From assembly GCA_963922715.1 (NCBI GenBank), contig CAWUJT010000012.1, forward strand, positions 1 through 32,998: a DNA stretch of 32,998 nucleotides. Direction: 5' to 3'. Made by a program: the position numbers and the translations under genes. This DNA is from CAWUJT01 sp963922715 (lineage in GTDB: Bacteria; Pseudomonadota; Alphaproteobacteria; Rhodobacterales; Rhodobacteraceae). The notes below the pieces were generated by a model. The model was not told the DNA's origin. It searched no databases and saw only the letters and a list, made by a program, of their open reading frames with translations. Position 1 is the stretch's first letter. Every line of letters begins with the position of its first letter. Below are positions 7,768 through 15,126 of the stretch, one piece after another.

Positions 7768-8540
7768 GGCACATCTCGAAATGGATGAAGACCATGATCA
7801 GTCAAAGCGGTGTACCAAACGGTCAGTATGACAGGCACGGTCACCGCCAAAAGCAACATCGCAGCCCCGGTAATGGCCGGTGCCCCGACAAAGGCCACCA
7901 TCAGTTGCGGCATGGCCTTGTTGATCACGCCCATTGCGAGATTATACAACAGTGCCGCCACAACAAACGGCGCGGCAAGACTAAAGCCAAGCGCGAAAGT
8001 GTGCGACACCGCCGAGACAACCCAAGCAAAGCTCCACGCCATATCCAAAGGTGTGCCCAAAGGCAAAAATACATAAGTCTGCGCCAGGGCGGCGACAACC
8101 ATAACCGGAAAGCCGGACAGCATAATGAAACCTAAAGCCGACCAATACAGTAAAAGACCAATGGCGGGTTGAGGGCCATCGGCCAAAGGCGAGCCGAATA
8201 TCTGTGCCAGCGATGTCGATTGCGCGATGATCACACCTGCGAGCAAAAGCCCATGGGCGATCAGGCGGATACTCAACCCAAGCACAAGACCAACAACAAT
8301 TTCGCGTGCCCCGATCAATACAGCGTCTCGAAACGTGAAAAGCTCAGGCAGGCCAACAATAATGGGGGTCAATAACCCCGCAAGAGACAACGCAAGCACA
8401 AGGCGCACCCGCATCGGCAATGCTTGTTCCCCAATACCCGGCAAGAGGCTGACCAACGCCCCGATGCGCAAAAACACCAAAAACCCTGTCCAAAGTGTGA
8501 TCTGCGCAATCGTCAAACTCTCTGCCAAAAGCACATTCAT
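7764..8540 (-). CDS. fliR: Flagellar export gate protein FliR
   Basis: An inner-membrane component that forms the FliP-FliQ-FliR export gate. The 258-residue protein is very hydrophobic throughout with about six membrane segments and contains typical FliR stretches such as FLRIGALVSLLPGIGEQALPMRVR near the N-terminus and NLAMGVINKAMPQLMVAFVGAP near residue 210. It lies between flhA and flhB, overlapping both by ATGA. The gene encoding FliQ, its usual partner, is not in this window, and fliP is in the divergent operon. Confidence 0.95.
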   Translation of the reverse strand: MNVLLAESLTIAQITLWTGFLVFLRIGALVSLLPGIGEQALPMRVRLVLALSLAGLLTPIIVGLPELFTFRDAVLIGAREIVVGLVLGLSIRLIAHGLLLAGVIIAQSTSLAQIFGSPLADGPQPAIGLLLYWSALGFIMLSGFPVMVVAALAQTYVFLPLGTPLDMAWSFAWVVSAVSHTFALGFSLAAPFVVAALLYNLAMGVINKAMPQLMVAFVGAPAITGAAMLLLAVTVPVILTVWYTALTDHGLHPFRDVP

Positions 8541-10624
8541 GCCGCCACATGCCCCACGATTGCGGGTTTAATCGTCTGCGGGAGTTCTTCAAAGGACAAG
8601 ACTGGATTTGTCATACCCCGCGTTTGCAAAAGCGTGCGCAGGAAACGCCGCCGCCGTGCCGATGTGATCACAGCGGCAAATGTGCCGCGTTCGGCGGCTT
8701 CATTGATTTTCTCGCTCATGCCTTTGCTCAATTTGCGAAACATCTCGGGCGGCAATGCAATATCAACGCGGCCTTTTTCTGCGGGCACCTCATAGGTTTC
8801 AAAAGCACTTTCCCACTCGGGTGCAAGCTGCACCAAAGGCAGCGTGCTGTCCTCGCGCTTCAACTCTGCAACAATCTGGTATCCAAGACGTTGTCGGACA
8901 TGTTCGCAGATCGCCTCGGGCGCGAGGTTCATATGGCGTGTCTCGGCCACCGTTTCCAGAATAAGGCCTAAATTGCGCACTGAAACGCGCTCTGCCAATA
9001 GCAAACGGAGAACCGCCAAAAGTGTGTCCGGAGCGACTTTATCCGGCACCATTTCCTCGAGGAACCGGCGGTTAGCCTCTGCCTTATCAGTGTCGCTCAA
9101 GGCCGTAAATTCTTGCAACAAACGCTGCAACGCGCGGTAAGACAACAAACGCTCCAGGCTGTTTTTGACAACCTCTAAAAGATGTGTCGCTAGGACTTCG
9201 CCGCTTGTGACCACGGTAAATCCTGCCTCGGCCATCTGCTGTTCTTGCGCCGCACTGATCCAGCGCGCGGGCGCGCCATAGACAGGTTCGCGCACATCAT
9301 CACCCGGCGGACAAGCTGCGGCATCTTCGCCCAGCAGCACAAGCACTTTGCCGGTGTGCAAACGGTCTTGTGCCGCAACCACACCTTGGATCTTGATGCG
9401 GTAGGTCTCTATAGGCAGGCTTGGATCGTCGGTCATGCGAATATCGGGTAAAATGATTCCATAACTTTCGACGATATGATCGCGCATCGCAGATACCCGC
9501 CCATCAAGACCTGTATGTGGATCGAGCGCGAGACTGACCAAATCAGGGGCAAATTCAACGTGGATGTCTTCCAAATGCAACAGATCGCCGATCTGTTTTT
9601 CTGGTGCGGGCTCTGCTGTGGGTATATCAGCGGCTTCTTGCGCCTCGGTCTCTTGCTGTGTTTTGAGTGTCCAGTACCCTGCACCAATGAGAACCAAAGC
9701 GCCCAAAACAAACGGAACAAACGGCAGCCCTGGAACGAATGCAAACAGCAACAAAATAACCGATACAGTCCCTAAAGCGGCGGGATATTTGCCCAACTGT
9801 GCAACCAGCGCCATATCGACCGCGCCACTTGCCCCCCCGCGCGCGAGCAATAGCGCACTGGCAATGGAGATAATGACCGCGGGGATCTGGGACACCAGCC
9901 CATCCCCTACCGTCAGGATGGCATAGGTCTCAAACGCCGAGGCAATAGTCAAATCATGCACAGTTATCCCGATCACCAATCCCATCACGAGATTCATCAG
10001 TGTAATCAAAAGGCCTGCGATGGCATCGCCTTTGACGAACTTTGACGCCCCATCAAGAGAGCCAAAAAAGGTTGTTTCCGCTTGTTCCAATTCTCGGCGG
10101 CGTTTGGCCTCCGCATGATCAATCGCGCCTGCAGACATATCACTATCAATGGCAAGCTGCTTGCCCGGCATCCCATCAAGCGCAAACCGCGCCCCAACTT
10201 CTGCCATCCGCGTCGCGCCTTTTGTGATCACGATAAAATTCACGATCAGCAACACACAAAAGACGACCAGGCCAAGAATGATGCTGCCCGACATCACGAA
10301 ACTGGCAAAGCCTTCGATCACAGAACCTGCGGCCCCGGTGCCAGTATGGCCTTGTCCAATGATTAACTTGGTTGAGGAGACATTCAGCGACAATCGCAAC
10401 ATGAGTGAGGCCAAAAGCACCGTTGGGAAAGATGAGAAATCAAGCGGGCGTTCGATAAAAAGCGTGACCGTGAAGATCAAAATTGCCAGCGCAAAGGAAC
10501 AGGCCAAACCCATATCGAGAACCCAGGCGGGCATCGGCAATATCATCATGACAATCACGGCCATGAGCGCAAAGGCAAGCATAACAGTCGGACGGAAAAA
10601 GGCGCGCAGGGAAAGTTCAGGCAT
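8537..10624 (-). CDS. flhA: Flagellar export apparatus protein FlhA
   Basis: FlhA forms a nonameric ring in the export apparatus, using its cytoplasmic domain to dock chaperone-substrate complexes. The 695-residue protein has an N-terminal membrane half with about eight helices and the hallmark ITKGATRMAEVGARFALDG and MPGKQLAID segments at roughly 134-160. After a Pro/Glu-rich linker near 325-345 comes the cytoplasmic domain (residues about 345-690). Length is normal for the family. The start at 10624 has AGGGATC about 8 bases upstream. Ten bases separate it from the 676-residue gene upstream, and it overlaps fliR by ATGA. Confidence 0.97.
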   Translation of the reverse strand: MPELSLRAFFRPTVMLAFALMAVIVMMILPMPAWVLDMGLACSFALAILIFTVTLFIERPLDFSSFPTVLLASLMLRLSLNVSSTKLIIGQGHTGTGAAGSVIEGFASFVMSGSIILGLVVFCVLLIVNFIVITKGATRMAEVGARFALDGMPGKQLAIDSDMSAGAIDHAEAKRRRELEQAETTFFGSLDGASKFVKGDAIAGLLITLMNLVMGLVIGITVHDLTIASAFETYAILTVGDGLVSQIPAVIISIASALLLARGGASGAVDMALVAQLGKYPAALGTVSVILLLFAFVPGLPFVPFVLGALVLIGAGYWTLKTQQETEAQEAADIPTAEPAPEKQIGDLLHLEDIHVEFAPDLVSLALDPHTGLDGRVSAMRDHIVESYGIILPDIRMTDDPSLPIETYRIKIQGVVAAQDRLHTGKVLVLLGEDAAACPPGDDVREPVYGAPARWISAAQEQQMAEAGFTVVTSGEVLATHLLEVVKNSLERLLSYRALQRLLQEFTALSDTDKAEANRRFLEEMVPDKVAPDTLLAVLRLLLAERVSVRNLGLILETVAETRHMNLAPEAICEHVRQRLGYQIVAELKREDSTLPLVQLAPEWESAFETYEVPAEKGRVDIALPPEMFRKLSKGMSEKINEAAERGTFAAVITSARRRRFLRTLLQTRGMTNPVLSFEELPQTIKPAIVGHVAA

Positions 10625-10634
10625 GATAAGATCC

Positions 10635-12665
10635 CTAAGGATTAGCGGGCACCGAAAGCTCTAAGAGCGTTTCAAGTGCTGTTCGTACATTCTGACTTTT
10701 TCCAAGCGCACTGACTGCATTGGCCATGTCTTGATCTACCATAGGATCTTCTACAGAACGCGTGGCAAGCATGGACTGCACCAACCGCAAACGCGGCCCT
10801 TCCGGCAAGGTTTGGGAAGCCTCAACAACATCGCCGACAAGCCAGTGTTCTTCAACCGAACTGAAGCGGGGCGCTTCTATTGGACGTTGCGTTCTAGTGT
10901 CTAAAACCAACCCATCTAAAGATGCGTCCTCTAAGGCCGCACGCATCTTTTGCTGTGCGGATTGGGGGACTTGATCTTGCCTGCGCTCCATCATCAAGGC
11001 AATCAACGTGCGTTCTGCAGGCGGCAGCTTTTCCGATGCAATCTGTGCTAATTGTTCCCAATATTCTGCCGTCCAGAAGGAGGCAAAAGCCTCTGCATTC
11101 ATTAAGACAATTGTCTTGGAGATCCCTCCAGAAAGGCTCTCGGACAAGGCTAAACTGCGTGTCAGTTTTGCGCGGTCCTCGGCCCGAGGTAAACTTTCAA
11201 GTAAGGCCCAAGCGTGTTCCCGCATCGCATCGGGCACCGCTGTCTTCTCCTGGATATGTGTATCAAGCACGCTCATAATTTCAAACTGTGGCTCCGCGCT
11301 CTGCAACGGCGATTTAGGCTCATCCATCTCATCTTCCGATCCTCCGTCATTCACAGGGTCACGCGTGTTAATTTCCTGATCTTTGAGGATTGCCAGGCGC
11401 GAGATCAAATCGGCGTGACGCTCAGGATCAAGCCGACGCACCAGTATCGGGCCAATTGAACGCTGTAACTCAGTGGACAAATCCAGAAAGGCTGTGATCA
11501 CCGCATCCTCTGCCAGCATCACAGTCTCTCGGATTGTGGCTTGGGCCAAGACAGCCCATAGGGCCGCTGGCGTGTCACAGCTGTGTAGGTCGACAAAATA
11601 CGAGGTTGGGCCAATTGTTTGGCCATCTACAAGATAGGTGATATCCCATAAAATCGGTTGGTTAATGTCATAAGCGCGCAATATCGCGCGGGCCTCCGCC
11701 CCAAAGCCAAGCGCCAAAAGGTGGAGAACAGCCTTTAGCGCCTCTGCCTTAGGGTTTGCTGTACGATCAGCTTGTGCAAGGATGTTGCGGGCATCCATAA
11801 GCCGTTGAGAGGAAAAAGAGAAAGGCGAGTCGGTCTCGTTGTGAAGGGAGAACGGTATGCGACAACGATAATCCCCTAAACCAATGCGTTCTTCACCCAG
11901 GGCACGGTCCGTAGCCGAGCTGATACGCACCTGGTTTGGGGGCATGATATCTGTAATGTTCTCAATCTCCGGCCCCGGTTCAAACTGTGTTTGTGCTGTA
12001 GGCTCTGGAATTTGAGGCTGAGTGTCCAAGGTGCGTGGGGTTAAAAAGCCTTGTGAAACGGCGCGTGAAAGCCCACGGGCAACCTCTTGCTCAAAGCCTG
12101 TGATATTCAGGCTTTCAACGGCATCTTGCGCGGTTTTTTCAATCGGACGTTCAAAATCTTGCGCGGCGCGATCCAAGACACTGAATGCATGTCGTGGTTC
12201 TGTATCGGCCGGAAGTAAAAGGGGGGCTTGGGATTGCGCAGATTGTTGAACCTGCGCTTGTGCATTCAAGACGCCACGTTCTCGGAGCTCAAATGAAGCG
12301 AGAGCATCTTCGTCAAATGGGTCGGACACATCGACTATCAGATAGCGTCCCCGATGACGAGAGATGTCCACGGCACAGTCGCATCCCAAAACCAATGTAA
12401 CGCCCGTTGCATCGCTCTGCACATCCGTGATCCGTGTGCGCGGAATGAGGCGAAAGACGTCAGAAGTATCAAGCTCTGCAAACCAATTTTGGAACGCTAT
12501 GCGCAGGCGTTGCTCGCCTTGCTCCACACTCCAATTGGCATAATCTGGAAACGGGAAGACAAGACGGCTGAAGGTTGCATGTTCCCCTGACTGAATAGAG
12601 ACAGGCTGGGCCCGCAACGGATGCGCAATCAAAAGAACACTGACAAAGATCAAAGCACGGATCAT
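10635..12665 (-). CDS. Secreted protein coupled to motA, candidate periplasmic stator partner
   Basis: A 676-residue protein I cannot assign to a named family. Residues 1-19 form a signal peptide with an AXA-like end (LRA before QP), so it should be periplasmic. Residues about 25-115 look like a beta-rich domain (SRLVFPFPDYANW, LRIAFQNW, GRYLIVDVSDP), reminiscent of AMIN-like domains. A low-complexity Gln/Pro/Glu-rich linker follows, then a long helical part from about residue 270 to the end. Four cysteines are visible (GCDC, DYRC, LHSC), possibly disulfide-bonded. Its start overlaps the motA stop by ATGA, and a MotE-like gene is upstream of motA. In Sinorhizobium, MotE is a chaperone for periplasmic MotC, so this protein could fill a MotC-like role; this is inference from context, not homology. 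Confidence 0.8.
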   Translation of the reverse strand: MIRALIFVSVLLIAHPLRAQPVSIQSGEHATFSRLVFPFPDYANWSVEQGEQRLRIAFQNWFAELDTSDVFRLIPRTRITDVQSDATGVTLVLGCDCAVDISRHRGRYLIVDVSDPFDEDALASFELRERGVLNAQAQVQQSAQSQAPLLLPADTEPRHAFSVLDRAAQDFERPIEKTAQDAVESLNITGFEQEVARGLSRAVSQGFLTPRTLDTQPQIPEPTAQTQFEPGPEIENITDIMPPNQVRISSATDRALGEERIGLGDYRCRIPFSLHNETDSPFSFSSQRLMDARNILAQADRTANPKAEALKAVLHLLALGFGAEARAILRAYDINQPILWDITYLVDGQTIGPTSYFVDLHSCDTPAALWAVLAQATIRETVMLAEDAVITAFLDLSTELQRSIGPILVRRLDPERHADLISRLAILKDQEINTRDPVNDGGSEDEMDEPKSPLQSAEPQFEIMSVLDTHIQEKTAVPDAMREHAWALLESLPRAEDRAKLTRSLALSESLSGGISKTIVLMNAEAFASFWTAEYWEQLAQIASEKLPPAERTLIALMMERRQDQVPQSAQQKMRAALEDASLDGLVLDTRTQRPIEAPRFSSVEEHWLVGDVVEASQTLPEGPRLRLVQSMLATRSVEDPMVDQDMANAVSALGKSQNVRTALETLLELSVPANP

Positions 12666-13528
12666 GTTGCGGCCTTCACGCCTCTTAAAGCATCTTCTAA
12701 TGCTGAAAAGGACGGACGGTTGTGCGCTGGTGTGTTTTGGCGACCGACTTCAATGCATATATTTGTTGCGTGATTGTGTAGGTTCGCAACCAGGACTTCC
12801 CGGATGAGAGCATAAAAATGACCATCTTCGTCCACTATCGATTTGACGCGCGCAGAAAACGGGCCAACAAATCCATAGGCTAAAAAAACACCCAGAAATG
12901 TTCCAACCAGGGCTCCACCGATAAGCTTTCCCAAAACTTCAGGCGGCTGATCGATAGACCCCATTGTCTTGATCACCCCAAGCACCGCCGCAACGATACC
13001 CAAGGCCGGCAATCCATCCGCAATCGTTTGCAACGCATGGCTTGAGTGTTGCGCATGATGCATGTTTGCTTCCAACCGTTTGTCGAGCATTTCTTCAACC
13101 TGGTGGGGATCGTCGTAATTCATCGAAGCCGCCCGCAAGGTGTCGCAAATCAACCCAACAGCTTCTTTGTCGTCCAAAATCTTCGGATATTGCGTAAAAA
13201 TTGACGAACTTTCTGGGGTTTCAATATGCTCCTCAACAGCCACGGCATTTTGACGACCCAGTCGGATCAACTGAAACAAAAGACACAAAAGGTCACTGTA
13301 ATCTTGGGGGGTCCATTTCGGCCCTTTGAACACTTTGCCCACATCTTTCAGAGTATGTTTCACACCGCTGAAATCGTTACCGATGAGAAACGCGCCAACC
13401 GCGGCCCCGCCAATCATTGTAAGTTCAAACGGCAGGGCCTTTAAGATGATCTCCAGGCTGCCTCCTGCTGCAAGATAGCCACCAAAGACCATCACAAAGA
13501 CACATATTATACCTATGATACCGATCAT
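12662..13528 (-). CDS. motA: Flagellar motor stator protein MotA
   Basis: MotA forms the pentameric ring around MotB, converting ion flow into torque on the rotor. The 288-residue protein has four membrane helices and a cytoplasmic loop. Key functional residues are present: Pro174 in DGLPALGIVAAVLG and Pro223 in YGFVGPFS match the conserved prolines (173 and 222 in E. coli), and the rotor-contact region LIRLGRQNAVAVEEHIE (about 87-103) supplies charged residues Arg89, Arg92, Glu99 and Glu100. Length is as expected. MotB, its obligate partner, is not in this window. It follows the MotE-like gene by one base and overlaps the 676-residue gene by ATGA. Confidence 0.95.
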   Translation of the reverse strand: MIGIIGIICVFVMVFGGYLAAGGSLEIILKALPFELTMIGGAAVGAFLIGNDFSGVKHTLKDVGKVFKGPKWTPQDYSDLLCLLFQLIRLGRQNAVAVEEHIETPESSSIFTQYPKILDDKEAVGLICDTLRAASMNYDDPHQVEEMLDKRLEANMHHAQHSSHALQTIADGLPALGIVAAVLGVIKTMGSIDQPPEVLGKLIGGALVGTFLGVFLAYGFVGPFSARVKSIVDEDGHFYALIREVLVANLHNHATNICIEVGRQNTPAHNRPSFSALEDALRGVKAAT

Positions 13529-13529
13529 G

Positions 13530-14120
13530 TCAGGGGCGCTCCGTCGCTGCGTTTGCGTTTCTTCCGGCCATAACCGCGCTTAACGCATACGCCGCTTCCG
13601 GCGGGAGGGTGGAGAACACCGCCGCGGCGGCTTCGGGTGTCATTCGAATAAGAAATTCCGCCGCAAAGGCGGGATCCATCGCCGCAAAAAGTTCTGCGGC
13701 AACGGCGGGTTTCATGGCTTCATAGACTTGCGTGAGTTGTTGCAGATCGGTGGCAGAAGCCTCATTTGACTGCGCCATACGTGCACTGAGACGATCTTCT
13801 GCTGCCTTTAAAGCCTCCAACTGGGTGGCAATCTCACGTTTTGCAATAGCAATATCGGCTTCGATCAGAGCAACAGCTCGCTCGCGTTCAGCGAGTTCAC
13901 TTTCTCGGATGTTGAGAAAGTTGATTAATCTGTTCAACTCCGCCAATGAGGCAAGATCGCTTTCTTCCGCCATCTGTGCTAAGGCACTTACATCAAGCGA
14001 TGTTGCCAGGGCGCGCGCCTCGCCCAAAATCCGCAAAGCACCTGAAATCAGAAAACTCACCATCAAGAGCGTCAATAAACTTGATCCAAAACGCTGCTGT
14101 ATAAATCGCCTCGCCATCAT
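13530..14120 (-). CDS. MotE-family protein (MgtE-N-like C-terminus)
   Basis: A 196-residue protein with an N-terminal hydrophobic segment (about 13-32, signal anchor or uncleaved signal), a long coiled coil (about 55-120) and a C-terminal helical domain: VYEAMKPAVAAELFAAMDP, then FAAEFLIRMTPEAAAAVF and STLPPEAAYALS. That C-terminal pattern is characteristic of the MotE/MgtE-N family. In Sinorhizobium, MotE is a periplasmic chaperone for MotC. The start codons at 14120 and 14117 overlap the stop of the upstream gene (ATGATG). Position directly before motA supports a stator-assembly role. I give no gene symbol because the assignment is to the family, not a proven orthologue. Confidence 0.8.
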   Translation of the reverse strand: MMARRFIQQRFGSSLLTLLMVSFLISGALRILGEARALATSLDVSALAQMAEESDLASLAELNRLINFLNIRESELAERERAVALIEADIAIAKREIATQLEALKAAEDRLSARMAQSNEASATDLQQLTQVYEAMKPAVAAELFAAMDPAFAAEFLIRMTPEAAAAVFSTLPPEAAYALSAVMAGRNANAATERP

Positions 14121-14530
14121 GCACGCCGCCCTCTGCGGTTGCGAGAAAACATCAGCGGCTGTGACCCTTCTTGCTGGACATCCTGTTGTATGTCTCCCCG
14201 CCCGGGTTGTTGTAGGATGGGCTTAGGGGCGCTTTCTGTTTCCACAAGGTCATCAACACCGATCAGCAACAGATCGAGCCGTGATGCGACATCATTGGCT
14301 TCCGTCAATAGTGTTTTCAATTCTTCGCCCGCTTCTGTGGCTGTCGTTTGGGTATTTTTGAGCGTTTTTTGCAAATCATCCACTTGGACAGATAAAACAG
14401 CAATGGCTCCACCAAGACCCGTATCAAATTGGTTTAATGGTCTGATTTTTTTAGATAATATCCAACAATAGATACTTGTGCCAAAGCACCCCAATATCAA
14501 AAAAGCATCTGCAATCATGTTTATCAGCAT
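14117..14530 (-). CDS. DUF6468-type single-pass membrane protein, PflI-like candidate
   Basis: A 137-residue protein with one N-terminal membrane helix (about 5-23), a short basic stretch (KKIRPL), a coiled coil (about 40-90: VLSVQVDDLQKTLKNTQ, EAGEELKTLLTEANDV) and a disordered Gln/Arg-rich tail. The build matches the DUF6468 proteins found in alphaproteobacterial flagellar operons; Caulobacter PflI, a flagellar-positioning protein, is a bitopic protein of this kind, but homology here is a suggestion. No good ribosome-binding site precedes the ATG at 14530 (alternative ATG at 14518), so translation may depend on coupling to fliL, which ends 6 bases upstream. Confidence 0.72.
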   Translation of the reverse strand: MLINMIADAFLILGCFGTSIYCWILSKKIRPLNQFDTGLGGAIAVLSVQVDDLQKTLKNTQTTATEAGEELKTLLTEANDVASRLDLLLIGVDDLVETESAPKPILQQPGRGDIQQDVQQEGSQPLMFSRNRRGRRA

Positions 14531-14536
14531 GGCATT

Positions 14537-15010
14537 TTAGTTCACGATAAATTCGGTTATCAACAAATCTCGTACGACGTTCTCGTCTGTGACGACTTGA
14601 ACCCGGCGCAGCATTTGCGCGCGCAATAGCAAAAGTGCACGGCGATCTTGTAGCGTTTCAAGATCGACAGAACGTAAATATGTGTTCAACACATCTAGAA
14701 TACGTGGGCGCATTGCCTCGATTTGTGAAAGTGTCTCGGCCTCAACCTCCAAGTGTGCTTGGAATCGTAAGATGCGATTCGTTGGCCCATCGCCCAGTGG
14801 AATGGTGATTGGATCTAAGGCTAGAAAGTGCGCTGTCCCCAGATAGGGGATGGGTTCGCTTTGCTTTTGGACACTCTGGCTTAAGCCTTCAAAATACATG
14901 AAGAAAAATCCACCAGCCCCGCCAAGAAGCGCCACAACAACCCCCAAAATCAATGGCAGTTTACTTGCCGTTTTCGGCTGGTCTGCTTCATCTACGTCCG
15001 CTTCTGCCAT
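14537..15010 (-). CDS. fliL: Flagellar basal body-associated protein FliL
   Basis: FliL surrounds the stator and modulates torque. The protein has a cytoplasmic acidic N-terminus, one membrane helix (LILGVVVALLGGAGGFFFMYF) and a periplasmic domain of the stomatin-like type (FLALDPITIPL, RILRFQAHLEVE, IEAMRPRILDVLNTYLRSV). I chose the ATG at 15010 (157 residues) because GAGG lies 5-8 bases upstream; the in-frame ATG at 15025 (162 residues) has only a weak site and would leave nearly no leader if transcription starts about 33 bases from the CtrA-like element. It is first in the nine-gene minus-strand operon. Confidence 0.92.
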   Translation of the reverse strand: MAEADVDEADQPKTASKLPLILGVVVALLGGAGGFFFMYFEGLSQSVQKQSEPIPYLGTAHFLALDPITIPLGDGPTNRILRFQAHLEVEAETLSQIEAMRPRILDVLNTYLRSVDLETLQDRRALLLLRAQMLRRVQVVTDENVVRDLLITEFIVN

Positions 15011-15051
15011 GACGCCCTCACTCATCTTTCGCAGAAACCCTATAGTCTCTT

Positions 15052-15077
15052 TCTGGCTAACCGATTGTTAAGCCAGA
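15052..15077. promoter_or_regulatory. CtrA-like palindromic element between divergent flagellar operons
   Basis: The 116-base gap between fliL and fliF holds an imperfect inverted repeat with arms TCTGGCTAAC (15052-15061) and GTTAAGCCAGA (15067-15077), differing by one extra base. Inside it, on the minus strand, TTAA, seven bases and TTAG match the CtrA consensus TTAA-N7-TTAA with one mismatch (15057-15071). CtrA regulates flagellar genes in Rhodobacterales. The centre at about 15064 is suitably placed to serve a -35 function in both directions: predicted starts near 15098 for fliF and 15030 for fliL. Confidence 0.6.
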
Positions 15078-15126
15078 TGCGTAATCTTTACCGCGACTCT
15101 TAGAACGAGAGATAAAAGGGGTGCGG

